A DNA stretch of 64,000 nt from Ajuga chamaepitys (taxonomy: Eukaryota; Streptophyta; Magnoliopsida; Lamiales; Lamiaceae), in contig OY282500.1 in assembly GCA_958295605.1 (NCBI GenBank), positions 41,905,278 through 41,969,277 of the forward strand, written 5' to 3'. Of the stretch, positions 1 through 10,667 are shown piece after piece. The notes below the pieces were generated by a model, which did no database searches, had not been told where the DNA came from, and worked only from the letters and a program-made list of their open reading frames with translations. Within the stretch, counting starts at the first letter, position 1; every line of letters begins with the position of its first letter. Made by a program: the position numbers and the translations under genes.

Positions 1-1320
1 CAAGAAGAAAATGCAAAGAGGGAAAAGCATAAATCCGTTGAACAATGTGAATCATTTCTACAAAACAATAAGCATCAAGGATTCAAGGTAAGTACCGTTC
101 CTACTTTTTGCTCGGGATGTGAGGCTAAGAATACCGTGAACCACTCTTATGTTAGGGAGTCATTTATGTTGTTAGAACCCCGTGTTCCGGTGGTTCCTAG
201 GAATTCAGTTGAGGATGACCCCGACAAAATTTTCACTAAGGAACAAATACTTAAATTAGTGGAAAATTTGTCTAGGAAGAGTGGTGGAAAAGAAAGAGGC
301 CACGATTTAGCGATGGAAAACCTATATGACGTGTTCAATAACCTTGAGGAATAGGGGATTCTAAACCAAGAGAACTCATATGCTAAAACCCTTAGAAAGC
401 TAATGACGTTGCACTAAGGAGTGGTAAGCCACTTGGAGAACTTGAGCGTAGAACCCCCGGAAGGGTTTCCAACGATAAGAGCAAAGAAAAGGTAACGAAG
501 GAACTAATGAAGGAAATGGATAACCCTCCTAATATGGGAAGTCAACCTTATCCTGTTAATGTTCAACCTCGACTACCCTTTCCTAAACATGAGCATGCAC
601 ATAGAGTTGATCGTCAATTTCAAATTTTCTTGATGTCGTAAATAGACTTACTCCCATATTGCCACTTGTAGAAATGGTTTCCACGGTCCCCCACTTTGGA
701 AATCTTTTAAAAGAGATCATTAATAACAAAAAGGAGTGGGGACAATTAGAAAATGTTTACTTAGCCGACGAAATTAGCTTGATAATTCAAAATAAAGCCT
801 ATGCTAAGCTTAAGGATCCGGTTAGTTTTACCATCGCGTTTTTTATGTGCAAATAGATAGGGCTTTACTTGACTTGGGTGCTAGTGCTAGCTTGTTGCAT
901 TCTTCTATTATGTGGAAACTCAAGGATTACAAGCTTAAGACCACTTCCATATCCCTTCAATTGGCCAATAGGTCAATTGAGAAACCTATGGGAGTTCTTG
1001 AGGATATTCCTGTCCGAATCAAGGAAATTGGTATTCTGGTTGACTCTGTTGTTCTTGACATGGTCAAGGACTCCAAAACTTTGGTAGACCATTCATGGAC
1101 ACCACGGATGCCATCATCGATGTCAAGGATGGAAGTGTGTCCTTTGAGCTTGGTAATAAAAGGGTCGAATTTGATATTAATGGTTTGATAAAGCACCCTC
1201 CCTCGAAGAACAATGTTTCATGGTAGGCGTACTTGAGGAGGGGATTGAAGAGGTGTCGGAGGACATTCCGGGGAAGATGACTTGGGAAAGGATACAAGAA
1301 CACATGGGTTGGCACGATGA
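1..1320 (+). pseudogene. Athila-like Ty3/gypsy gag-protease remnant
   Basis: Decayed retrotransposon coding sequence in several frames. Seen: an open piece at 136-354, one at 659-856 ending in a segment typical of the linker before Athila protease (QNKAYAKLKDPVSFTI), and one at 847-1188 carrying LLDLGASASLL, which resembles the DLGAS active-site box of plant gypsy aspartic proteases, followed by ISLQLANRSIEKPMGVLEDI. After about 1080 the frame shifts and continues as DAIIDVKDGSVSFELGNKRV (about 1100-1180), which fits the protease C-terminus. Stops and frameshifts separate all blocks, so this is a pseudogene. No reverse transcriptase, RNase H or integrase can be recognised downstream. The lineage call rests on motif recognition from memory and was not searched. 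The window starts inside the element, so its 5' LTR lies upstream. Confidence 0.7.
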
Positions 1321-2414
1321 GTCTCTCTCTAAAGATGAATTTTAAAAAATCTGCAAAGCAATCACAGAAGAAGACCCGGAACTTTAAGAGGTAGAACTCG
1401 AATCTTCCATTTCACTCTGAAGGTATAACTCTTTAGACTCCATTTCTTGGAATGATGAGAAATTTGACAAAATGTTTGAAGTGGTTGATAAATTTGAGAG
1501 TGAATTAAAGGAAGGCAAAAGTGGTCTTGGTAGGTTTTGACATAGCTAACAATGTGGAATATGTTTACTTTGATGACTTCCCGATGAATGATTTTTCTTG
1601 TAAATGTTTTCCAAATGAAACTTTTTCCATTGATGTATTGAGTGTTGATTTTGGTGAACCCTTCACTTATACTTTGGAAAAGGATGACGTCTTATTTTAG
1701 ATTTTTTTTTAAAGTGAGAGCACTCTTGATGTACATATCATTGATTTGGGTGAATTCTTTACTTGCATTTTAGAAAATGATGACTTCTTATTTTGAGAGA
1801 AATTTTAAATTAAGAGAATCCCCCACTTTCAAACCGTTTCGAATGAAACAACCTTCACTCATGTTGATCTTCAACTCTGTGGAGAGCCACCCCCATTTGA
1901 GAGGGATAATTTTTTTTCAAGAAAATGTGGAACCCCTAAACTTGACACCTTGGCCTTGAGGCATGTGAATTACATTCCCCTTTTTTTCATATTTACCACA
2001 AGATGTCAAGAAAGAGTTTTTAAACATCGCCAAGTATGATTTTTTTGGGACGGAAAAATTCTCCTCAGCAACTAACTTGATTTTCTTAAAAAATGACATG
2101 GTTGTAAAAATTATTTCAAATTGGAAAGAAAATCTTGTATTGAAATTTGAAGCACCCTCTATTGCAAAAGGGTATCAATGGAGTTTAAGCATATTGGTTA
2201 GATTTTTCATATTGCTATTAAATATGAGTAAACACTTTGTTCTTGTTGACCGACCTTTTTGTAAGGAAGGACGGAAGCCCAAGGAAAGAATGATGGTGGA
2301 GAACATGCAGGAAGTGATGGAATTGAGTTTCAAAAGATCAAGGGGAGCGACTCATTGAAATTTCGCTCAAGGAGAAGGATATGAAAGCACATAAGAGAAT
2401 TTTTACTTTGAGCC
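1321..2414 (+). other. degraded retroelement interior, no gene
   Basis: Between the protease remnant and the LTR-like arm there are only short broken frames (for example 1777-1959 and 2077-2358) with no domain I recognise. Base composition and phrases such as MTWERIQEHMGWHDESLSKD (about 1276-1340, then a stop) suggest the decayed post-protease part of the same retroelement. If it is, most of pol has been deleted. Confidence 0.45.
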
Positions 2415-3410
2415 TGATACACGTCGTGTATGCATGTATTTAGGTCGATTTAGAAGATGGTTTGATAGCATTCACATGCATAATTGGTTGATTTGCACTT
2501 ATATTCGTTATATTATGCCGGATAACGTGTTTGTTCTTTTTCTTTAAGGTTATTAAGGTGATTTTATGCCATATCATCCTTTTGGACGAAGTTTGGAGAA
2601 GAAACGAGTGAAGCTAGTGGGAAGAAATGAAAAAAAGAGGAAAAATGACTCGATGGTCCAACTCGGTCGAGTCCATATTTGGACTCGATCGAGTCAAAAG
2701 TTCGAAGAGAAAGGGGGTTTTGGTTCGAGGAAGATTACTTGGTCAAGTTCCATTCCGGACTCAATTAAGTCAAAGTTTCGTATTTTTGAACGAGTTTTGC
2801 CTTGAAGAACAACTCGGTTGAGTTGCATCGGTTGAGCCAATGTCTCAACCTTTGGAAGAAATTTGGTAGTCAGCATCGACTCGGTTGAGTCAATTGGATG
2901 CTCGATCAAGCTGGGATTTCGCGTGTGCAAGGAATTAATGGGACTTCAACATTCGACTCGCTCGAGCTCCTATAGTGACTCGATCGAGGGGGTTATGTCG
3001 GCCAAATGCATTTTGACCTATTTCGGCCCCTTTCAACCTCAATCCATCCCAAATTACAAATACAAGGTCCCAAGTCCGAGAATACATGCTTTTATCATTG
3101 GATAACCATATGGATTAATTTTTAATCATTCAACAGTGTTTGTCTATGGATGTTGTTGGATTTTATCTTTAGACATGAGTGGCTAAACCTTTTATGTTCT
3201 AGGGTTAGAGTGTAGATGACGTATTGACTATGTTTTGATTTAATTATTTAATTTTAGACTCCCTTTTAATAGTTTATCTATATGCTTGTCTTATTTATAT
3301 GATTGTATCAACTTGATCACTTGGTATATTTCTACAAGTTTAACAATTCGGCGTCTGAGAGGAGAGTTTTGTTAATAGACTTACGACATATAGTGTAGAT
3401 ACCAATAATC
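2415..3410 (+). repeat. Athila-like LTR, left arm of a long inverted repeat
   Basis: Begins TGATACACGTCGTGTATGC and runs rightwards. Its reverse complement recurs at 3462-4519, which begins on the minus strand with TGATACATGTCGTGTATGC. The body is rich in variants of the palindrome ACTCGATCGAGT (about 2650-3000). The arms are clearly homologous but diverged, roughly 80-90% by eye, and this arm lacks about 65 nt near 3110 that the other keeps. The TG start and a polypurine tract outside the partner copy support an LTR identity. I could not define the inner LTR ends. Confidence 0.7.
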
Positions 3411-3461
3411 GTCCGAGAGGAGTGAGGTGTTTGTGTAGGCACTAGTGTTTCTATAGGTGTT

Positions 3462-4519
3462 TATTGGTATCTATGTTATATGCCATAAGTCTATTAACAA
3501 AACTCTCCTCTCAGAGGCCGAATCATTAAACTTGTAGAACTATACTAAGTGATCAAGTTGATTTAATCATATAAATAAAACAGACATATAAATAAACGAT
3601 TAGAACGGAGTCTAGAATTAAACTAACTAGATCAAAACATAGTCGATACGCAATTTACTCTCTAACCCTTGAACACAAAAGGTTTAGTTACTCATGTCTA
3701 AAGATAAAATCTAACAAAATCCATAAGTAAACATTGTTGAATAATTAAAAATAAAACAAGAAATAAAGAAACCTGGAATCTTGATCTCAATTGTCGTCTC
3801 TTGCGTTCCGTGCTCATCAATTCAAGCCTCCTATGGTTCTCCAATGATAAAAGTGTGTATTCTCGGACTTGGAATCTTTTATTTATAGTTTGGGACAGAT
3901 TGGGGTTGAAACGGGCCGAAAATAGGCCGAAACGCGTCTAAAACGTGTTGCAAATATAACCCACTTGATCGAGTCATTACTGGAGCTCAACCGAGTTGAA
4001 TCTCGATGTCCCATTTCTTTCACAGCTCGAACTCCGAACTCAATCGAGTTGATGCTCACTGACAAATTTCTTCCAAAGGTCGAGACATTGACTCGATCGA
4101 GTTACACATGCAACTTGACCGAGTTGTTCTTTAGGGCAAAACTCGTTCAAAAATACAAAACTTTGACTCGACCGAGTCCAAAATAGATATCGACCGAGTT
4201 ATCTTCCTCGAACCAAAACCCCCTTTTTCTTCAAACTATTGGCTCAACTGAGTCCAAATATAGACTCGATCGAGTTGGACCTTCGAGTCATTTTTCCTCT
4301 TTTCTTCATTTCTTTCCACTATCTTCACTCGTTTCTTCTCCAAACTTTGTCCAAACGGACTTTTTGGTATAAAATCACCTAAATAACCTTAAAACAAGCA
4401 CAAACATGTCATCAATCATAATATAACGAATATAAGTGCAAATCTCCCAATTATGCGTGTGAATGCTATCAAATCCTCTTCTAAATTGACCTAAATGCAT
4501 GCATACACGACATGTATCA
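3462..4519 (-). repeat. Athila-like LTR, right arm of the inverted repeat
   Basis: Minus-strand copy of the same LTR-like sequence as 2415-3410. Just outside its start, plus positions about 4521-4545 read on the minus strand as a purine-rich tract (AAATTTGGGGGATTT) followed by TGATAC, the usual arrangement of polypurine tract and 3' LTR in gypsy elements. This arm therefore still carries the edge of a minus-strand retroelement. Only about 50 nt (3411-3461) separate the arms, and the homology runs almost into the centre (3401-3409 pairs with 3461-3469). Confidence 0.7.
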
Positions 4520-4911
4520 AAATCCCCCAAATTTAAGTTGTTGTTCGTCCCCGAACAACAAAACAAATAAAGAACAAAAACTTCAAACATTAAGAAAGAG
4601 AGCAATTTTGGCGACCATAATGAATATTGAATGAACATCAGAGGATGAACACTGATGATGCCAGAGAAGTTAGGAGGAAGAAAAGATGCTTAGGATATTT
4701 TATTTTGATTGGAGGGTAGGAATGGAACATTAGGTGGTGTGAAAAATAAATCATGCGATTAAAAAAATAGTTAGCATTGTATAAATAATAAATGACGGTG
4801 TAGATAGAATTGACCTATAAATTATCGAAATTTTGTGAAATTCGAAATTATTTTAATATTATATATTATATGACCTCATTCAAATATGTCATTATTCTAT
4901 AAAAAAAACTA
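4520..4911. other. AT-rich spacer with PPT remnant
   Basis: Contains the minus-strand polypurine tract next to the Athila-like LTR (about 4521-4545), then AT-rich sequence with no gene or repeat that I can support. Confidence 0.5.
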
Positions 4912-5935
4912 GGTTTGATTCCAATATATCTACCCAACTATGACGAAAATTTCACATAAACTATCAATATTTTCTTTGCCGCAAAGGAATCTTACTATGC
5001 GGGATTAGCAACTAAACCATCAAATTTTGATTCCTACTATTATTTGGTTGGTTTTATCATGTGCCATTCACATGTCAATTTTTAGATTTTTTTTTTTTTT
5101 TTTTTTGTCTCAACACATATTTTAGTTAGACAAAATTTTAAGTTACACTTCCATCTCCCATTAAACAACAATTAACAACAGCAATATTAGTTTTGCAATG
5201 CCATTGTTGTAAAAAAATGAGCAACTTGAATATGTCTATGAAAGTGGGTTTAGTCGAAATCATACCAACGACAAGACATCTTAGAGTGAAACAACCCCCA
5301 AAGAGATTATACAACTTGCCATTTGTGAGGATAAGAAAAAGATCCCGAATTCTCCACCCTTGAAATAGGCATTTGGTTAAATTTGTTGATTCGTTGTAAA
5401 TTATTAGAACAAGGGTTATTTTTCGGATTATTCAGCTTTCCAGCTTGTTGATTGAATTGGAAGCCGTATTTTGAAGATTCATTCTTCCTTCTTTCTTTCC
5501 ACACCATGGTTCACAAAACCATTTAACTTAGCTGAATTTTGGAGTTGTACAAGTTTGATCATTAATTACTGAATCATAAATTTTAAGATTTTTTTAATGG
5601 GTTAATAGAAGAACAATTTTGATGTTTTTATGTGCAAGATAATGAATTGATAGTAAAGCTCAATCCATCAGTAAGGGGTTTTCTCTCTTAAACCCTATCT
5701 TAAACGGCAAAAATGAGATAAAGGAGGAGCTTTACAACCCTAATATTTTTAGCGCGAATAAAACAACCAATATGTGGAGATGAAAACGATCTAAAAAATG
5801 GCACATGATAAAACCTGCCAAAAAAAGCTGGAATTAAGCTTTGGTGGTTTAGTTACAAATCTTGTATAGTATAATTAGGTCGGTGATTTTTGTGCAATTT
5901 TCGTCACATTTAGGTGGGTCTACTGCAATTAAGCC
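4912..5935. mobile_element. non-autonomous MULE-like element with long TIRs
   Basis: The first about 165 bases (4912-5075) align in inverted orientation with the last about 145 (5790-5935). Shared blocks include GACGAAAATT, AACTAAACCA and GGTTTTATCATGTGCCATT. Termini are GGTTTGATTCCAAT and, inverted, GGCTTAATTGCAGT. Long TIRs without a transposase fit a non-autonomous Mutator-like element. I could not see a clean 9-bp target-site duplication, so the ends are good to a few bases only. The interior holds a short minus-strand reading frame (5307-5507). Confidence 0.7.
5307..5507 (-). other. 66-codon open frame inside the small MULE, unknown
   Basis: Starts ATGGTGTGGAAAGAAAGAAG on the minus strand and is rich in N, Q, K and S, with no domain I recognise. 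It is less AT-rich than the TIRs around it, so it could be a captured host fragment (Pack-MULE style) or chance. There is no evidence of expression or splicing, and I assign no function. Confidence 0.25.
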
Positions 5936-7097
5936 ACAAAAAACATAACTAATTCAATAATATAGTATAGCTAAAACAAAGATTCATTTGAATAAACTAA
6001 ACTGTGAAATTATTTTACATTGGTGTTGCGTCCATGTCCTATGCGACCTCCATGTCTTGTGCGTTTTCACGACTTATGCGACTTCCATTTCATATGCATC
6101 TGCCACGGCTTGTGTGCCGCTGCAATCTAGTTTCTCATCTATTTTAACGGCGTTTGATGTTTTTATGGATCTATATGTGGCGTTTCCAACTAACCTACAA
6201 GCAAACATGATGTTGATGGTAGTTTGATTCATGGGAGCGTTAGGTGGCGCTTTTTTTATTTTGTTGATTGTTTTAGTCACCATGCAAGTAGTCATGATAT
6301 TGAGTGTGCTTTGATTCGCTTGATTTCATCTAGAGAATTGCAGGGATGTTATTATCTAGTTTGATTCGATTTTTATATTTACAAACATATAGCGCTGCAA
6401 TATGTTATTTTTTTTCTTTTATCCGTCTCATCTCCTCGAGCTTGGGTTGAAGCTGGATTTCCAGCCTATAGTTGTGTATTTGTAGTTTTTGGTTCTATTA
6501 ATACGAATGTCTTCCATTGAAAAAAAGAGAATCAATTGTGTATGTATATATATATATAAATATATGTGTGTGTGTGTGTGTGTGAATATATATAATTTTG
6601 TTTTTCTAAGGTACCTAATTATAAATTTAAAATTTGTTTCGATTTTAGTTATTTAGGTAGAGATGATTCAATTTTAGAAAGAAAAAAAAAGGCTCAAGAT
6701 GATTAAAAAGGAAAAGAAGAAAAAAGAAAGAAAAAAAAAAAGTCAAGATGACCTAAATTCAATTGATAACATTTTTTAAGAGCCTTATTAATTGGTGGGC
6801 GAATCTATTAAGGGTCAACATTAGGCTCTAGCCCAATGCAAAAATTTTAAAATCTCATTTTTAGTACTATGGTTTTTATAGTTTTAGTTATTATTTGCTT
6901 ATATTTTTTAATCAAGCTCACCTCATTTAATTTGCTTAACTAAGTTCACCCTATTTAATGTGTTTGTTCACATTTTTATCTTTATCTCACTTATAAGTAA
7001 ATATCACAAACTAATAATCATGCTCATTAGTTCGTTTAAAATAAATGTATTAATTAATTTAGTAAATTTTCTTGAACATATTTCTTGTTGATTCAGT

Positions 7098-7152
<55 letters not shown>

Positions 7153-7218
7153 ATATTAAGATGCAACTCAGTTTTGTCGATGTATTTAAATTTTTATATT
7201 GGTTTGATTTGAGAAAGC
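5936..7218. other. intergenic AT-rich DNA with microsatellites
   Basis: No gene supported. About 6020-6120 holds imperfect short repeats around a CCATGTC..TATGCGAC theme. There is a TA/TG dinucleotide tract at about 6545-6585, A/AG-rich sequence at 6680-6745, and a long (AT)n tract at about 7103-7144 followed by a short GT run. Short frames here are compositional. Confidence 0.6.
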
Positions 7219-7398
7219 AACTTGAATTATGCAAGTCTTTTCACTTTGCAACCTAAATATTTTATTTTTTCTGATTGGAACCTGTATAACGCGTTTTGTA
7301 CACTTTGCAACTCCTGTCATATTTTTCAGCTGTGTAGGACATGTGCCCCCACATGGCCCATTTCTTTTTTCCAGCTTTTTCATTTTTTTAATCACTTA

Positions 7399-8151
7399 GA
7401 GCATCTCCAACCCACCCTCTATTATAGTGTGGATTTTGCACTAAAAATACAGTTTTTGTGTACACTATCTCCAACCCAACTCTATTCCACTAAATTTATA
7501 GATTTATGTAACCATCTCCAACCTAACTCTATCCCACTAAATTTACAGTTTTGTGTAAACCATCTCCAACCCAACTCTATTCCACTAAAATTTACACAAT
7601 AAGATTACTTACTTCTAATTTTATTTATAAATAATTATTTATGTTTTACATATTAAAAAAAACCAACACTATTTATTTTACATATTAAAAAAATCAACAC
7701 TATGTATTTTGTTTTAATTTAAGCTTTTAATTTTTTTCAATTTATGCAATTAGTATTTCCAACATTATTTTCTTTCATATTGTTGTAATGAAGTCTCCCT
7801 TGTGTTAATTATCTTGCAATTTGATGTAACTAGTAATTTATGTTATTATTGTTTCATTATTTTTAAATATGCAAAAAAAATTAAACTAATTTTTTTGGTA
7901 ATTAAATTTAATTGAATTAGATAAATTATTAAATACAAATATAACATTTATGTAGTTAAAACTGAATTAAGAGGTATTTTGAGCATATAATGTATAAATA
8001 CAGTTTTTGTGTGGATGTACAGTGTCCCCCTATTTATTGGGGGATACTGTTCATCCTCCAATTATAGAGGGATGTTTTAGAGTGTGGTTGGGGGGATAAA
8101 CTCTAAAATTTCCCCCAAAAATAGAGTTATTGTGATGGGTTGGGGATGGTC
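7399..8151. mobile_element. Tourist-like (PIF/Harbinger) non-autonomous element
   Basis: Flanked by TTA at 7396-7398 and 8152-8154, the usual 3-bp target of PIF/Harbinger elements. Termini are GAGCATCTCCAACCCA and, inverted, GACCATCCCCAACCCA. The left subterminal region repeats a motif of about 55-60 bp (ATCTCCAACC..ACTCTATTCCACTAAA) three to four times. The rest is AT-rich with no coding capacity. The TIR resembles that of the Harbinger element at 14512-18355 (GAGCATCCCCAGTGG). It is inserted in the left TIR of the MULE. Confidence 0.85.
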
Positions 8152-8575
8152 TTAGTATTGTATTATACATTTCAAAATTATTTTAATTTTAATTTATTTT
8201 GAAAATATTAAAATAATTAAAATTTAATTTTAGATTCATAAAATAAAAAAAAAACCCCAAGAAAATAATATAAATATTAAAAAAATAATATATTAAAACC
8301 AAAATTGCATCAAAAATATAAAAAAATTCAAAAATGAAAAATATATTCTTTAAAAAATATAAAAATAAATAAACTCTAAATAATTTTATATAAAAAAACA
8401 AAAATATCAAAAACTTTAGAAAATAAATATAAACTTCAGAAAATTATTTTAAAATTTTAAAATTCATTAAATATTCATAATATTAAAAAAAAAGTTATTC
8501 TAAAGATTATTCTAAAAGTTCTAAAATTTATTTAAAATAAAAAAATTAAATTAAAAATTAGAATAAGAAATATAC
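8152..8575. other. MULE TIR continuation and very AT-rich interior
   Basis: 8152 to about 8250 is the inner part of the left MULE TIR. From there to 8575 the sequence is almost entirely A and T with occasional C, giving only compositional frames. No gene is seen. Confidence 0.6.
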
Positions 8576-9376
8576 TTCCCTCCGTCAAATCACACCCCAC
8601 CGTGTCCGCTCATCACTCTTACTACATTTGTTGTGGATATTGTATTATTTGTGAGCATCGGTCAAAATTTGCAAAAAGGTATCCCAAATCCAGATTTAGC
8701 GCCTAGGTGTGCGAATCACTCACCCCATTCCACCTAATCCAAAATCGCTATTACTGAAATTGAAGTGTGGGCATTGCACTGTTAACCTCCTCGTCTTATT
8801 GTGATTTGGGAATCGGAGTTTAGTGCATCGTTTTTTCGCTCTCTTGGCCTGGTGCGCAAGTCCTGCCATTGTTGACGCTTGGCGGTTTTAAGACTGTTTA
8901 CAGCTCCGTTTTGGGTCGTTGATGCGTCCCATACCTCAATGATTTTCAAATGCCCTCGCTCCCCTAGGCCTTTTTTTAGCCTCGTAAAGCATCGTCGTCT
9001 CCAATAGGCTAGACCCTCGCTACTAAGTTCGCTGCGAAGGCGAGTCTTGAGTCAAATAGTCGAGGACCAAGTCGCCCTGATTTTGTGAATCACGACGTTG
9101 AAGTAGGACCAAAGGAATATGATGCTTATATCTGGTGTCGCCATCTTCTTTATGCTCATAGCTCTTGTAGTTTATGTTAGTTCCGTTATATCTTTTCTCT
9201 TAACGCTAATTTTATTTCCCAATGTACTTCTGCAGGTTTTATTTGTTCATCAGACATGTGATCATCCAACAAATATGATTATTTCGCTGAATATTGCAAT
9301 CGGGTGGTTTATGGGTTTATATTTCCTCTTAATAAAAAGACGTTTGTTGCTTCACTTCACTTTTGAATCTTCATAG
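8576..9376 (+). other. GC-richer interior of the MULE, possible captured host fragment
   Basis: This block is visibly richer in G and C than the AT-rich TIR sequence on either side. It ends in a short frame (9119-9376) whose start is strongly hydrophobic (MLISGVAIFFMLIALVVYV), like a signal anchor, and the preceding sequence is also non-repetitive. Transduplicated gene fragments in plant MULEs look like this. The hydrophobic start vaguely recalls ATL-type RING-H2 proteins, but no RING cysteine pattern follows, so I do not assign a family. Confidence 0.35.
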
Positions 9377-9734
9377 ATTATGAAAAATATATTTCATTAA
9401 GAATATAATTTTAATATTATAAAAAATTATGTTTTTATTTTCTACAATTTTGATATTTTCTGAAAAATATTTTTTATACATTATTTTCAATTATTTTCCT
9501 GATTCTTATTATTAATTATTAGAATCTAAAACTAAATTTCAATTATTTTAAATTTTTTTCAAAATAAATGAAAATAAAAATAATTATGAAATGTATAGTA
9601 TAACATTATGTGATTAAAAAAAAAAAAAAAAGCAGAAATAATGGGCCGTGTGAGGGACACATGGCCTTTATAGCTGGAAATATGACTGGAGTTGCAAAGT
9701 ATAATATACAGGTTGCAATCGAAAAAAATAATAT

Positions 9735-10596
9735 TGTTGATAGGCAAATTTCATATCAATTTAATGAGCCACGTAATAAAATATATGTTGAATATTAATT
9801 TTATATTGATTAGTTTTAATATTAGGAATTGAGTAAATAAAATTCCTAAGTTAAAAAGTCAATTTAATTGGTGATTTACTGTATATTTTATTGACCAATT
9901 GGAAGCCGCCATGTGTCAAGATGATGCAGATATTACTAAATTAAATTAAATTAATTTAGTAATTATCCAAGAAGATGGGGATAAACATCAAGTCATGGTG
10001 GACCAATAAGAATGCTCCATGTGTCAAATTGTTGCAGTAATTATTAAATTAAATACAATTAATTTAATAATTATCTTATGGATAATGATATTGTGAAGGA
10101 TCAATCATATCGCTCCATTCGGACTCAAGCCCATTAGGGTTTTCCCATCCTACAACTATAAATAGGGCCTCATTCTGCACCAAAATCACAACAACACAAG
10201 TCAAGAAGTGAAGACAGAAGTTGAGAGCTTCAAGAAGTTGGAAGAACTTCGAGAAATCCAGAAGACTTAACGCACTTGAAGATTTGAAGACTTGAAGACG
10301 TTCTTCAAGATTCAAAGACGTTCTTCATCAAAATCATCAAGAAGTAACGTTCGATCCGGAATCAAGCCGTTCGGCCTTCGGACATCTTTTATTGAAGAAT
10401 GACTCAATCGACGGAGGAGATCAAGAAGAAGATTTCACTCCAAATGATCAAATTCAAAGAAGATATTCGAATAAAAGAATTAGAGGATTGAAGAATAGAG
10501 ATTGTAACCTACAAAATTATTCATTTAATCCAGTTGGAATTAATTTGTACAAGTATTTTGTGTTTATTTATTTAAAACGCAAAAAATGTTGTTACA
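9735..10596 (+). repeat. 5' LTR of the gag-only element
   Basis: 862 bp, TGTTGATAGG...TGTTACA. It contains a TATA box TATAAATA at 10157-10164, followed by GGGCCTCATTCTGCACC and GA-rich 51-57-like repeats around AAGACTTGAAGACGTTCTTC (10260-10330), probably the R region. Diverged from the 3' LTR by scattered substitutions and small indels, so the insertion is older than the Tat and copia 2 elements. Confidence 0.88.
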
Positions 10597-10600
10597 AATT

Positions 10601-10618
10601 TAGCACGCCCGGTGGGAC
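10601..10618 (+). other. primer-binding site of the gag-only element
   Basis: TAGCACGCCCGGTGGGAC, 4 nt after the LTR. It differs at one position from TGGCACGCCCGGTGGGAC, which has the form of a complement to a tRNA 3' end (CCA plus acceptor/T-arm). I do not name the tRNA. Confidence 0.65.
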
Positions 10619-10667
10619 ATCTCGACCTCTCATCTCTTCTCCTCAACCAACAACTGAAGATAGTGTT

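Noticed and set aside
5988..6295. Overlapping frames on both strands around 6.1 kb
   Set aside because: Short, no domain, and built on imperfect local repeats; no evidence for a gene.
7103..7234. Frame of alternating Ile-Tyr
   Set aside because: Translation of an (AT)n microsatellite.
9119..9376. ATL-type RING-H2 ubiquitin ligase
   Set aside because: Only the hydrophobic start is reminiscent; there is no Cys/His RING pattern and no continuing frame.
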